DNA of 64,000 nt from Flavobacterium selenitireducens (lineage in GTDB: Bacteria > Bacteroidota > Bacteroidia > Flavobacteriales > Flavobacteriaceae), in assembly GCF_014748335.1 (NCBI RefSeq), contig NZ_JAAVIY010000001.1:372001-436000 (forward strand), written 5' to 3'. This document shows positions 39,356 to 47,801 of the stretch, in pieces. The translations under genes were made by a program, and so were the position numbers. The notes below the pieces were generated by a model, which saw nothing but the letters and a program-made list of their open reading frames with translations, ran no database searches and was not told where the DNA came from. Numbering within the stretch: position 1 is the first letter of the stretch; each line of letters opens with the position of its first letter.

Positions 39356-39994
39356 ATGAAAATAGCAATAAACAATTCACTATACGTCAGCGTCTTACCG
39401 TTAGTCGGATTCAATTTCCTGTTGATCGCCTTCCGGATGTTCGTCACATCGGGAATCGGGTTCGGTTTTCTCATCTGGAACCTGGTGCTGTCTCTCGTGC
39501 CTTTGTGCATCAGTCTTTACCTGACCTCGCGCGGGACGTCCACCTTAAAAATCGCCATCGGATCGCTTATCTGGCTGCTGTTTTTGCCGAACGCGCCTTA
39601 CATCCTGACGGACTTTCTGCATTTCCGGAAAATCAACCTGACCATGCCGGCTTGGTTCGACCTGCTCCTGCTCGCCTCCTACTCGATCAGCGGCTTGCTC
39701 TTCGGATTGCTTTCGATGTGGCAGATGCACCAGGTCTGGAAAAAATCGTTTGGGAACATTTCCGATCTCATGATCCCGGCAAGTGCGTTACTGTCCGGTT
39801 TCGGCATCTACCTCGGGCGGTACGAACGCTACAACAGCTGGGACGTCTTGTCCGATCCGATACGCATACTACATGACTCCGCGGTGCTGCTTATTGAATT
39901 ACGGACCATCGGATTTACGATTGGTTACGGGACGCTTTTGCTGCTGGTTTATTACTTCATCCGACTCAATTCCCAACGCGACCAAAACCCATAA
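39356..39994 (+). CDS. DUF1361 membrane protein
   Basis: Integral membrane protein of 212 residues with about six helices. The DUF1361 signature is visible in WLLFLPNAPYILTDFLHF and in the later GFGIYLGRYERYNSWDVLSDP. Function is unknown. The ATG at 39356 is used; the longer frame from 39332 would start within the operator. The next gene follows after two bases. Confidence 0.88.
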   Translation: MKIAINNSLYVSVLPLVGFNFLLIAFRMFVTSGIGFGFLIWNLVLSLVPLCISLYLTSRGTSTLKIAIGSLIWLLFLPNAPYILTDFLHFRKINLTMPAWFDLLLLASYSISGLLFGLLSMWQMHQVWKKSFGNISDLMIPASALLSGFGIYLGRYERYNSWDVLSDPIRILHDSAVLLIELRTIGFTIGYGTLLLLVYYFIRLNSQRDQNP

Positions 39995-39996
39995 TC

Positions 39997-40323
39997 ATGG
40001 AAAACAGCCTTCAAATCCGCTATGCCGCCTACCTCAGGGCAACCGGAGAACTTTCTTCGAAAATCGCCTTTGCCTCCTTTTTACTGGGAAGCCTGTTGTT
40101 CGTCCTTTTCAAAATGGACACATTCGACGACGATGGTTACCTGCTGGCGTGCGGTTTCATCTATGTCCTGCTCGCGGCGATGCTCAACATGCTCGTATTG
40201 CTGAATTTGATGATCCTGTTCCTCTCCGAACCCAATAACCGCGAGTATTTCGCCATCAAAATACTGATCGTCCTGGCCAACATACCCGTCGTGATCTTCT
40301 ATCTGAACAATCTCGATGGATAA
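39997..40323 (+). CDS. Small three-helix membrane protein
   Basis: Membrane protein of 108 residues with hydrophobic stretches at about 23-41, 50-74 and 85-103. The N-terminus (MENSLQIRYAAYLRATGE) is polar. No known family recognised. It is placed between DUF1361 (two bases upstream) and CreD, and the whole 48-base gap to creD is a 7-bp tandem array. Confidence 0.75.
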   Translation: MENSLQIRYAAYLRATGELSSKIAFASFLLGSLLFVLFKMDTFDDDGYLLACGFIYVLLAAMLNMLVLLNLMILFLSEPNNREYFAIKILIVLANIPVVIFYLNNLDG

Positions 40324-40372
40324 ACCAAAACTTTAAACTTTAAACCTTAAACTTTAAACCTTAAACTTTCAA
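40324..40372 (+). repeat. 7-bp tandem array (CYTTAAA) filling the gap before creD
   Basis: Units CTTTAAA, CTTTAAA, CCTTAAA, CTTTAAA, CCTTAAA, CTTTCAA (40331-40372), preceded by a degenerate ACCAAAA. The array spans from the upstream stop codon to the first base of the creD ATG. The same repeat in opposite orientation occurs at 44920. Confidence 0.85.
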
Positions 40373-41706
40373 TGGAAACACCTATCAAAACCGGATTCTT
40401 ACAATCCAACACCGCCCGCCTCGTCATGGTCGGGATCCTGACGCTGATCTTACTCATACCGCTCGCGCTCGTACAGGATCTCATAAACGAACGCGCCTCG
40501 AGGCAGCAACAAGTCAACCAAAGCATCACCTCGAAATGGGGAGGCGACGTGTATTTATACGGGCCTGTCGTGCGCATTCCGTATGTTGTGTATGAGGAAA
40601 CCGTAATCGTGAATGAAAAGACGAAAGCCGCCGTGACCGAGCGAAAGCCGATTACCGAATATGCCTATTTTTTTCCGGAAACCTTGAACAACAAGACATC
40701 CGTCACGACCGACAAGCGCAATTACGGCAATTATGAAGCGGTAGTTTATACCTCGAAAATGAAATTCGACGGCACGTATTCGGCTCCCGATTTCTCGACG
40801 CGCGATATTCCCGATGCCGACATCCAATGGGACAAGGCCTCGGTCGTGATCAGGACGACGAACCTAAAAAGCATACAGGATGAAGTCAGGATCGACATTG
40901 GCGGCAAACCGATGACGTTCGAGCCGGTTTTCAATACTTCGCAAAACGATTCGGTCGACGCCCTCGAAACCGGATATTTCGATGCCCGGATTTTAAAGGA
41001 ATCGGGCAATGTCGCGTTCAAATTTGACATTTCCTATCGCGGCAGCAACCAATTGATGATGGTCCCGATTGGCAAAACGACATCGGTCAAGATGGATTCC
41101 AACTGGAACGACCCAAGTTTCGACGGCAATTTTCTTCCCGAGACGAAAGGACCGGGCGACGGCTTTCCGGCAAGTTGGAAAATCCTGCATGTCAACCGGC
41201 CTTTCGGCCAGCAAACCTTTGGCGACCTGCCCGATTTGGCGCGGTTTGCGTTCGGCGTCAAATTCGTCATTCAGGTAGATGAGTACCAACAAAACGAACG
41301 CGCCTCTAAGTACGGTTTCCTAACCATCGGGCTTACATTCCTGATTTTTTTCCTGATCCAGATGATCAGCAAGGTCCGCATCCACATTTTCCAGTACACG
41401 ATGATAGGGTTGGCCCTGGTGATGTTCTACACGCTATTGCTGTCGATTACCGAACACAGTAGTTTCTTGACGGCCTACCTGATAGCCGGCGCTTCGGTCG
41501 TGGCGCTGATCTCGCTCTATTCCTTATCGATCTTAAAGAAAGCGAAATTCTGCACGTTCATCGCCACCTCGCTTTCTGCGCTTTACGGATTCATCTACGT
41601 GATCATACAACTTGAAGATTATGCGCTATTGTTCGGCAGCATCGGACTGTTCCTGATCCTTGCCGCGGTAATGTACTTCTCCCGAAAAATCGATTGGAAC
41701 AGCTAA
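40372..41706 (+). CDS. creD: CreD-like inner-membrane cell envelope protein
   Basis: Inner-membrane protein of 444 residues. One membrane helix at about 18-38 is followed by a large periplasmic domain with YGPVVRIPYVV, GTYSAPDFSTRDIPDADIQW and FNTSQNDSVDALETG, then four to six closely spaced helices (about 315-440) as in CreD. In E. coli creD belongs to the CreBC regulon, and its overexpression is linked to colicin E2 tolerance and envelope changes; here no CreBC is adjacent and the winged-helix protein at 39016 is the likely local regulator. Confidence 0.9.
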   Translation: METPIKTGFLQSNTARLVMVGILTLILLIPLALVQDLINERASRQQQVNQSITSKWGGDVYLYGPVVRIPYVVYEETVIVNEKTKAAVTERKPITEYAYFFPETLNNKTSVTTDKRNYGNYEAVVYTSKMKFDGTYSAPDFSTRDIPDADIQWDKASVVIRTTNLKSIQDEVRIDIGGKPMTFEPVFNTSQNDSVDALETGYFDARILKESGNVAFKFDISYRGSNQLMMVPIGKTTSVKMDSNWNDPSFDGNFLPETKGPGDGFPASWKILHVNRPFGQQTFGDLPDLARFAFGVKFVIQVDEYQQNERASKYGFLTIGLTFLIFFLIQMISKVRIHIFQYTMIGLALVMFYTLLLSITEHSSFLTAYLIAGASVVALISLYSLSILKKAKFCTFIATSLSALYGFIYVIIQLEDYALLFGSIGLFLILAAVMYFSRKIDWNS

Positions 41707-41788
41707 TCTTTGCAGTTGATTTGTCGAATTGATCGCTGCCAATTCACAAATTGCCTTTGGTCCGTTCAGCTATGCCTCGGGTGAGTAA

Positions 41789-41857
41789 TTCGCTAATTCG
41801 CTAATTATCTAATTATCCAATCATCCAATTATCCAATCATCTAATTATCTAATCATG
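41789..41857 (+). repeat. 8-bp tandem array running into the start codon of the ferritin-like gene
   Basis: After TAATTCGCTAATTCGC the units drift to TAATTATC, CAATCATC, CAATTATC, CAATCATC and TAATTATC while keeping the 8-base step. The last unit, TAATCATG, supplies the ATG at 41855. The remaining gap from 41707 to 41788 shows nothing clear. Confidence 0.8.
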
Positions 41858-42607
41858 TACACACATTCTTCCCAATACTGGACCAACCATTTCACCCATA
41901 ACGCCACGTTCGAGCGCGTCGACTGGGCAATCCAGCCCCAACTTTCCGACGGACAGCGCAAACGCATCCTGAAATCGCTGCAGGCGTGGCAACTGGGCGA
42001 AACATCCGAAGGCGCTCATTTAATCGCCGCCGCTAAAAAATACGCCAACCGCACCCATGACTTCATTTTTCCGATAGCCGTCGAATTGTTCATCAAAGAA
42101 GAGCAGAAACACGGCCACAACCTCGGGCGCTATCTCGATCTCATCGGCGAAAAGCGCATTGAGCAGGATTGGGGCGATTCCTTGTTCCGCAAGATACGCT
42201 ACTTTAACACGAGTATGGAGCTGTGGACGCTTGCCGTGATCACCGTTGAAAGCTCCGCGCAATTGTTCTATCAATCGCTCAAGGATGCTACGGGCTGCCC
42301 GTTGCTCAAACAGATTTGCGACGACATTTTGATCGACGAGGAGCGCCATATCGACTTCCAGGCGGAGCGCATGCTGGCAATCTACCGCTCACACCATTGG
42401 TCGATCCGATGGTTCGCATTCCAGATTTACCGCGTGTTTTTCTTTTCTACGGCGGCCGTCGTTTGGTTTGGCCACCACAAAGTTTTAAGCGTCGGCAGCC
42501 CGACTTTTGGACGCTATATGAAAGATATGGGTCGGAAATTTGCCGACACGTTCGGGTTGATCCGCAAAGAAACCGAAATCGCCAAGCATCTCGTTCCCAT
42601 GCGATGA
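41855..42607 (+). CDS. Ferritin-like putative di-iron protein
   Basis: Helical protein of 250 residues. Two candidate iron-binding motifs of the ferritin-like superfamily are seen: KEEQKHGHN (about 77-85) and IDEERHIDFQ (about 167-176), each with glutamate and histidine spaced as in ExxH, plus an additional E in VESSAQLFY. The C-terminal part has a hydrophobic segment (about 190-215, FAFQIYRVFFFSTAAVVWFG) that may anchor it to a membrane. The exact reaction is unknown. The next gene begins about 80 bases downstream. Confidence 0.75.
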   Translation: MYTHSSQYWTNHFTHNATFERVDWAIQPQLSDGQRKRILKSLQAWQLGETSEGAHLIAAAKKYANRTHDFIFPIAVELFIKEEQKHGHNLGRYLDLIGEKRIEQDWGDSLFRKIRYFNTSMELWTLAVITVESSAQLFYQSLKDATGCPLLKQICDDILIDEERHIDFQAERMLAIYRSHHWSIRWFAFQIYRVFFFSTAAVVWFGHHKVLSVGSPTFGRYMKDMGRKFADTFGLIRKETEIAKHLVPMR

Positions 42608-42689
42608 GATTTGGCGGTGCCGTGAGTCCGTCCGGTTGCGATCTCCGGGCGGATCTTTGACCAAGATCATGACTAAAGACTTAGAAAAC

Positions 42690-43037
42690 ATGAAAAAAAT
42701 CATTCTTATCGGACTTATTCTTTTCGGATACGCCTGCCAACGTGAAACCCGCGAGGTTCCCCAAATTCCGTTCGACAAAGCGAAATGGGACATGACGGGC
42801 GAAAACGGCTATCCTTACCGCGACAATATGCTTTCCGATCTGATGGACGACCAAGAACTCAAAGGGCTGACGCGCGAAAAGCTTTTTGACAAATTGGGTC
42901 AACCGACGCGCACCCAGGACGATTATGTATATTATCGCATTTTGGAACAAAAATTAGGCTTTGCCACACTGCACACCAAAACGCTCGTGCTGCATATCGA
43001 AAACGACGAGGTCAACAAAGTCCTGATACACGAATGA
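42690..43037 (+). CDS. Small lipoprotein of unknown function
   Basis: Exported protein of 115 residues. The signal peptide MKKIILIGLILFGYAC ends in a lipobox-like FGYAC, giving a mature start at cysteine 16. The mature part (RDNMLSDLMDD, KLFDKLGQPTRTQDDYVYYRI) has the length and shape of small proteins that sense or bind at the envelope, and its GQPT(x)DDY region resembles the SmpA/BamE-like fold, but this is only an impression. The ATG at 42690 is the only start that gives a signal peptide; frames from 42636 and 42669 are rejected. The stop abuts the convergent Lrp gene. Confidence 0.7.
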   Translation: MKKIILIGLILFGYACQRETREVPQIPFDKAKWDMTGENGYPYRDNMLSDLMDDQELKGLTREKLFDKLGQPTRTQDDYVYYRILEQKLGFATLHTKTLVLHIENDEVNKVLIHE

Positions 43038-43496
43038 TCACAGCGAAAACGCCGTCGTATTCTTGACTTCGGCAATCATGAACGAACTTTGGGTACTGCC
43101 GATGTGCTGCAGCGTGGTGAGTTTGGTAACCATGAATTGGCGGTATTCTTCCATATCGGACACGCAAACCTTGAGGATGTAATCGTAATCGCCGCTCACA
43201 TGGAAACACTCCAACACTTCGTCCAGTTTCACGACCTCGTGTTCGAAACGCGTGAGGAATTCCCTCGAATGCTGCAACAGTTTGATGTGGCAGAACACAA
43301 TGAAATTCTTGCCGATGCTCTTTCGGTCGAGCAACGCTACGTATCTGGATATCACGCCTTCCCGCTCCAGTTTCCGGATGCGTTCGTAAACCGCCGTCGC
43401 GGACAAATTAAGTTTTAGGGACAGGGCTTTGGTAGTGTCTGTGCTGTCTGATTGCAACAGCGAAAGCAACTTTTTGTCGGTAGAATCAAGTGGCAT
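43038..43496 (-). CDS. Lrp/AsnC family transcriptional regulator
   Basis: DNA-binding protein of 152 residues. The N-terminal helix-turn-helix (about 1-60) has DSTDKKLLSLLQSDST, TKALSLKLNLSATAVYERIRKLEREGVI, followed by the C-terminal effector-binding RAM-type domain (HVSGDYDYILKV). It is divergent from the methionine gamma-lyase gene with 155 bases between. In this arrangement Lrp proteins commonly control the neighbour in response to an amino acid, here perhaps methionine; that is inferred. Confidence 0.93.
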   Translation of the reverse strand: MPLDSTDKKLLSLLQSDSTDTTKALSLKLNLSATAVYERIRKLEREGVISRYVALLDRKSIGKNFIVFCHIKLLQHSREFLTRFEHEVVKLDEVLECFHVSGDYDYILKVCVSDMEEYRQFMVTKLTTLQHIGSTQSSFMIAEVKNTTAFSL

Positions 43497-43599
43497 GTGA
43501 TAAAAAATCTAGGTTGGTTCGCAAAATCGATTTATTTCGGTTATATATTCTGATTTCATCCCCAAATTAAGATAATTTTTCCGCATTTGTAATTATGTG

Positions 43600-43630
43600 T
43601 TGATTTTTTATCCCAGACCCGCTTCATTTG
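43600..43630 (+). promoter_or_regulatory. Possible promoter TTG-N20-TTCATTTG before the methionine gamma-lyase gene
   Basis: TTG at 43600-43602 and TTCATTTG at 43623-43630 with a 20-base spacer; the box departs from TAnnTTTG at one base. It lies 21 bases before the ATG at 43652. Confidence 0.35.
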
Positions 43631-43651
43631 TAAGATCAAAAATTTTGTGAT

Positions 43652-44866
43652 ATGAGTTTCAACCCTGCTGACAACATACAGGATTTACAGTATTTCGGAG
43701 AGTTCGGAGGCGTCAATCCATCGATATCGGATTCGTCCACCTACACCTTCCTTTCGGCCAAGACAATGTTCGATACTTTCGAGGGAAATGCCGATGGCTG
43801 CTACCTCTATTCGCGACATTCCTCGCCAAGCAATCTGTACCTCGACAAAGCGCTCGCTTCGATGGAAGGTACCGAAGCCGCATGTGTGGCCGCATCCGGA
43901 ATGGGCGCGATCACTTCGACGTTGTTGCAGTTATGCGCTTCGGGCGACGAAATCGTATCGAGCCGTACGATTTACGGCGGGACGTATGCCTTCCTTAAAA
44001 ATTTCGCGCCCAAGTTGGGAATCAGGACGACGTTCTGCGATTTTACAAAGGCGGAAGTCGTGGAAAAGGCCATTACGGCAAACACCAAATTATTGTATTG
44101 TGAAACCGTGAGCAATCCGCTGTTGGAAGTGATCGATATCGCCGCCATGGCTGAAATCGCCAAACGACACAACTTAAAGCTCGTCGTCGATAACACGTTT
44201 TCGCCATTGTCGATCGCTCCGGCAAAAATGGGCGCGGACATCGTGATCCACAGCCTTACAAAATATATCAACGGAAGCAGCGATACCGTAGCCGGCGTGA
44301 CCTGTGCAAGCCGCGAATTCGTGAATGACCTGAAAAATGTCAATACCGGAGCGGCGATGTTGCTCGGCCCGACGATGGACAGCCTGCGATCGGCAAGTGT
44401 GATGAAAAACATGCGCACGCTCCACATCCGGATGAAACAGCACAGCCACAACGCGCTTTACCTGGCGCAGCAATTTGAGAAAATCGGGCTCAAAACAGTA
44501 TATCCCGGGCTTAGAAGCCATCCCGGACACGAACTCTTCCAGCGCATGATGAACGCGGAATACGGTTTTGGCGGCATGCTGACGATCGACGTCGGATCGC
44601 TTGATAAGGCGAACGAACTCATGGAGTTGATGCAACAGCGCAACTTGGGCTATCTCGCGGTAAGCCTCGGGTTTTACAAGACGTTGTTCAGTGCTCCCGG
44701 AAGTTCGACGTCATCGGAAATTCCTGTGGAAGAGCAAGCCGAAATGGGCCTCACGGACGGTCTTATCCGATTTTCGATCGGGTTGGACAACGACATCGAG
44801 CGGACGTTCCTCAACATGAAATCGTGTATGGAAGACGTCGGTGTGCTTCTAACAACGAGGGCGTAA
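43652..44866 (+). CDS. Cys/Met-metabolism PLP enzyme, probably methionine gamma-lyase
   Basis: PLP-dependent enzyme of the cystathionine gamma-lyase/synthase fold, 404 residues. The PLP lysine is K204 in HSLTKYINGSSD, and phosphate-binding residues lie in ASGMGAITS. Other landmarks are YSRHSSPSN, VVDNTFSPL and APGSSTSSEIP. The family includes methionine gamma-lyase, cystathionine synthases and lyases; sequence alone does not separate them. The adjacent Lrp gene suggests a catabolic, amino-acid-responsive role. A strong terminator follows. Confidence 0.85.
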   Translation: MSFNPADNIQDLQYFGEFGGVNPSISDSSTYTFLSAKTMFDTFEGNADGCYLYSRHSSPSNLYLDKALASMEGTEAACVAASGMGAITSTLLQLCASGDEIVSSRTIYGGTYAFLKNFAPKLGIRTTFCDFTKAEVVEKAITANTKLLYCETVSNPLLEVIDIAAMAEIAKRHNLKLVVDNTFSPLSIAPAKMGADIVIHSLTKYINGSSDTVAGVTCASREFVNDLKNVNTGAAMLLGPTMDSLRSASVMKNMRTLHIRMKQHSHNALYLAQQFEKIGLKTVYPGLRSHPGHELFQRMMNAEYGFGGMLTIDVGSLDKANELMELMQQRNLGYLAVSLGFYKTLFSAPGSSTSSEIPVEEQAEMGLTDGLIRFSIGLDNDIERTFLNMKSCMEDVGVLLTTRA

Positions 44867-44882
44867 TCTACATTTGTATTCC

Positions 44883-44919
44883 AACCAGTCTGATCGTGGC
44901 ATTTCAGGCTGGTTTTTTT
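44883..44919 (+). terminator. Intrinsic terminator after the PLP enzyme gene
   Basis: AACCAGTCTGA (44883-44893) pairs with TCAGGCTGGTT (44904-44914) with one G.U pair and is followed by seven T. Confidence 0.85.
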
Positions 44920-45063
44920 GTTTAAGGTTTGAAGTTTAAAGTTTAAGGTTTAAAGTTTAAGGTTTAAGGTTTAAGGTTTGATTCGTTGGACCATTAAATT
45001 AAAAGCGTGAAAGCTTTCGTTATTAAGGTGTAGGTTCGGAAGCTTGGTTGTTTAGGGTTTAAG
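44920..45063. repeat. 7-bp tandem array (GTTTAAR) with satellite units at the permease stop
   Basis: Nine units of seven bases, GTTTAAG, GTTTGAA, GTTTAAA, GTTTAAG, GTTTAAA, three GTTTAAG and GTTTGAT (44920-44982), start right after the terminator T-run. Two further units, GTTTAGG and GTTTAAG, lie at 45050-45063; the permease stop codon (complement of 45059-45061) is inside the second. This is the reverse orientation of the array at 40324. Confidence 0.85.
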
Positions 45064-46747
45064 GCTGAGTGGAATTCAACTTGCTTTTCCGGTATCCGTA
45101 ACAGAAGTAAAACACCAAACCGATCACGAGCCAGACGCCAAACCATTTCCAATTGCTGGGCGCCATTCCGGTAAGCAGATAACAGCAGGAAATGAGGCCC
45201 AAAAGCGGGATCAGCGACAGGTTTTTCAGAAATGCCAGCACCGCCATCACGATGCACAGGATCAGGAATACAATCATCGAACAGTTGGTAATGACGTTAT
45301 CCTCGGTAAAGCGGAAGACATCTTTAAAAAACGTCGGGAACAAGTACTGGATCAATGCCGCGGAAACCACCACGATCGCAGGATAAATGAATTTTGAGTT
45401 GATATACGGAATCCGGAATTTGCCACTCGCCTTTCGCTCGGCCATCTCGGCTTCACTTTGGGGAGAAAGCACGAGCACGCCTCCGCAGACAAGTACGAAC
45501 GCGAACAAGGTCCCGATGCTGGTGAAATCGAGCACGAAATTTTCATCGGTGAAGAAGATCGGCACGCCCACGACGAGGCCGGTCACAATCGTCGCAAATC
45601 CAGGCGTCTTGAACTTAGGGTGTATGCTCGAGAATTTCTTCGGCATCAGCCCGTCACGACTCATGGTCATCCAGATGCGCGGCTGTCCGAGCTGGAACAC
45701 GAGCATTACGCTGGTCATGGCCACGACGGCGGCGATCGAAACGATGAAAAGCATCCACTTGACGCCTTTAAGCGCGAATATTTCGGCCAACGGATCGCTT
45801 ACGCCAAGCAACGTATAGGAAACCATTCCGGTCAGGACGAGCGCCAGTATGATGTAAAGCACCGTGCAGATGACAAGCGACCAGATCATGCCGCGCGGCA
45901 AATCACGTTGGGGATTTTTGGACTCCTCGGCCAGCGTCGAAACGGCATCGAATCCGATATAGGCAAAGAAAACCGCCGAGACGCCTCCCATGACGCCTCC
46001 GAAACCATTGGGCATGAACGGCGTCCAATTGTCGATGTCGACATAAAGCGCGCCGACGACGATCACCAAAGCGATGATGACAAGCTTTACCACGACCATG
46101 ATGTTCGAGAAATTCTTGGATTCTTTCGTTCCCCTGTATACCAGATAAGTAATCAGTACGTTGATGGCGACGGCGGGCAGGTCAAAGATAATGCGCAGGC
46201 CGCCCCACATCGGGGCATTGTTCCAAGCGGCGATTCCTTCGGCTCCCTTGCCGGCTTCAATGGCGTCGCGCGCAGATTGGTAGTTGATCGTAAGCCATGC
46301 CGGTAAATGGATGTGGAAACCTTCTTCCAGCAAATTCGTAAAGTAACCGCTCCACGAAAAGGCGATGTAAATGTTACCGATGGAATATTCCATGATGAGC
46401 GCCCATCCGATGATCCAGGCGAACAATTCCCCGAACGAGACGTAGGCATAGGTGTAAGCACTTCCCGAAACCGGCACGCGAGAGGCGAACTCGGCATAAC
46501 ACATGGCCGTAAACCCACAAGCTATGGCGCAGATCACATAAAGGATGACGACACCCGGCCCGCCCGAAAAACAGGCATTTCCGATGGCGCTGAACGTTCC
46601 TCCGCCGATAATGGCGGCAATCCCGAAGAACGTCAGGTCGCGCACGGTAAGCACGCGGTGCAATCCGCCGGAATGCTCCTCCGCGTCTCCTCCTTGCTGC
46701 AATATCGTGGTTGTGGACTTTCTGCGGAACAGTTTTGATAAGGACAT
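45059..46747 (-). CDS. Cationic-amino-acid-type APC permease
   Basis: Secondary transporter of the APC superfamily, 562 residues with about twelve or more membrane helices. The N-terminal basic segment LSKLFRRKST is followed by TFFGIAAIIGGGTFSAIG, the substrate-site signature, and FFAYIGFDAVSTLAEESKNPQRDLP, a typical CAT-family loop. The C-terminal region is longer than bacterial average and resembles the eukaryotic-type CAT group. Substrate probably amino acids; no further detail. A -7 box TATATTTG lies at 46777-46784 upstream. Confidence 0.9.
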   Translation of the reverse strand: MSLSKLFRRKSTTTILQQGGDAEEHSGGLHRVLTVRDLTFFGIAAIIGGGTFSAIGNACFSGGPGVVILYVICAIACGFTAMCYAEFASRVPVSGSAYTYAYVSFGELFAWIIGWALIMEYSIGNIYIAFSWSGYFTNLLEEGFHIHLPAWLTINYQSARDAIEAGKGAEGIAAWNNAPMWGGLRIIFDLPAVAINVLITYLVYRGTKESKNFSNIMVVVKLVIIALVIVVGALYVDIDNWTPFMPNGFGGVMGGVSAVFFAYIGFDAVSTLAEESKNPQRDLPRGMIWSLVICTVLYIILALVLTGMVSYTLLGVSDPLAEIFALKGVKWMLFIVSIAAVVAMTSVMLVFQLGQPRIWMTMSRDGLMPKKFSSIHPKFKTPGFATIVTGLVVGVPIFFTDENFVLDFTSIGTLFAFVLVCGGVLVLSPQSEAEMAERKASGKFRIPYINSKFIYPAIVVVSAALIQYLFPTFFKDVFRFTEDNVITNCSMIVFLILCIVMAVLAFLKNLSLIPLLGLISCCYLLTGMAPSNWKWFGVWLVIGLVFYFCYGYRKSKLNSTQP

Positions 46748-46776
46748 GTAATGGTGTTTTGTTCGGTTGTAAAAAA

Positions 46777-46784
46777 CAAATATA
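46777..46784 (-). promoter_or_regulatory. -7 box TATATTTG before the permease
   Basis: Minus-strand TATATTTG, a full match, 29 bases before the ATG. A -33 TTG was not found. Confidence 0.45.
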
Positions 46785-46937
46785 AAAACCTTGAAACGCT
46801 TTTTGGGAATATCCGAAAAAAATCGACCGAAATATATCGGTTACTCAATTCAAGTCCCAAATAAATGACGCTTCTCCAATTTTAACTGCGCTATAGTCAG
46901 ACCTTATTCCGAAATCAAAACATATAATGAATCTTGA

Positions 46938-46969
46938 TTGAATATTCGTACGGGTCGCGCCTATTTTTG
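46938..46969 (+). promoter_or_regulatory. Promoter TTG-N21-TATTTTTG before the peroxiredoxin
   Basis: TTG at 46938-46940 and TATTTTTG at 46962-46969 are 21 bases apart, 34 bases before the ATG at 47004. Both elements fit the Bacteroidota consensus well. Confidence 0.6.
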
Positions 46970-47003
46970 CAGCACTAAAAATAACTTATAAACCGAAATA
47001 ATT

Positions 47004-47639
47004 ATGTCATTCGTAGGTAAAAAATTTCCTAGCATCAATGTGGACGCCATCTCTGAAATGGGCGACAACCTTAAAATCAACATCTTCGAGGAAGCGACCA
47101 AAAACAATAAAAAAGTGTTGCTTTTCTGGTATCCGAAAGACTTTACCTTTGTTTGCCCAACCGAACTTCACGCCTTTCAGGATGCCCTTCCCGAGTTCGA
47201 GAAGCGCAACACTATCGTAGTAGGTGCATCTTGCGACACGAACGAGGTTCACTTCGCCTGGTTGAACACACCAAAGAACAACGGCGGCATCGAAGGTGTT
47301 ACCTATCCGATCCTTGCCGACACCAATCGCAATCTGTCTAACATCCTTGGTATTTTGGATATCGAATCGACGCAATTTGACGAGGAAAACGACGTCCTTC
47401 TGGTCGAAGGCTCGAACGTGACCTACCGCGCTACTTACCTTGTCGACGAAACCGGGAAGGTTTTCCACGAAAGTGTCAACGACATGCCACTGGGACGCAA
47501 TGTAGGCGAATACCTCCGTCTGATCGACGCCTATACCCACGTACAAACCAAAGGCGAAGTTTGCCCGGCCAACTGGGAAGAAGGCAAAGAAGCGATGTTC
47601 GCTACGCGCGAAGGTGTGGCGAATTACCTTAATAATTAA
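47004..47639 (+). CDS. 2-Cys peroxiredoxin (AhpC/Prx1 type)
   Basis: Reduces hydrogen peroxide and organic peroxides. The peroxidatic cysteine C51 is in FVCPTELHAF and the resolving cysteine C187 is in GEVCPANWEEG. The 211-residue length and the C-terminal YLNN are normal for the typical 2-Cys class. It needs an external reductant, and the thioredoxin encoded 160 bases downstream is a plausible partner. The stop codon lies at the edge of an 8-bp repeat array. Confidence 0.96.
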   Translation: MSFVGKKFPSINVDAISEMGDNLKINIFEEATKNNKKVLLFWYPKDFTFVCPTELHAFQDALPEFEKRNTIVVGASCDTNEVHFAWLNTPKNNGGIEGVTYPILADTNRNLSNILGILDIESTQFDEENDVLLVEGSNVTYRATYLVDETGKVFHESVNDMPLGRNVGEYLRLIDAYTHVQTKGEVCPANWEEGKEAMFATREGVANYLNN

Positions 47640-47672
47640 TTAGCGATTTTTATAATTAGCGAATTAGCGAAT
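47637..47672 (-). repeat. Short 8-bp array (reverse orientation) at the peroxiredoxin stop
   Basis: AATTAGCG units in reverse orientation (AATTAGCGAATTAGCGAATG) run from the peroxiredoxin stop codon to 47672 with one degenerate stretch. With the next array it flanks the 162-base gap to the thioredoxin gene. Confidence 0.7.
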
Positions 47673-47729
47673 GACACGTTACCATAACGTCTCAATTGTC
47701 CTGACTGACCAGATGGCTAATTTCATCCA

Positions 47730-47799
47730 CTAATTCGCTAATTGACCATTCGCTAATTGCCCATTCGCTAATTCGCTAATTTCCTAATTCGCTAATTTC
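47730..47799 (+). repeat. 8-bp tandem array before the thioredoxin start
   Basis: AATTCGCT units interleaved with degenerate ones (AATTGACC, AATTGCCC, AATTTCCT) end two bases before the ATG at 47802. Orientation is opposite to the array at the peroxiredoxin stop. Confidence 0.75.
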
Positions 47800-47801
47800 A
47801 A

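Noticed and set aside
40324..45063. The 7- and 8-bp arrays as CRISPR
   Set aside because: CRISPR repeats are 21-47 bases with unique spacers. These units are contiguous without spacers and no cas gene is present.
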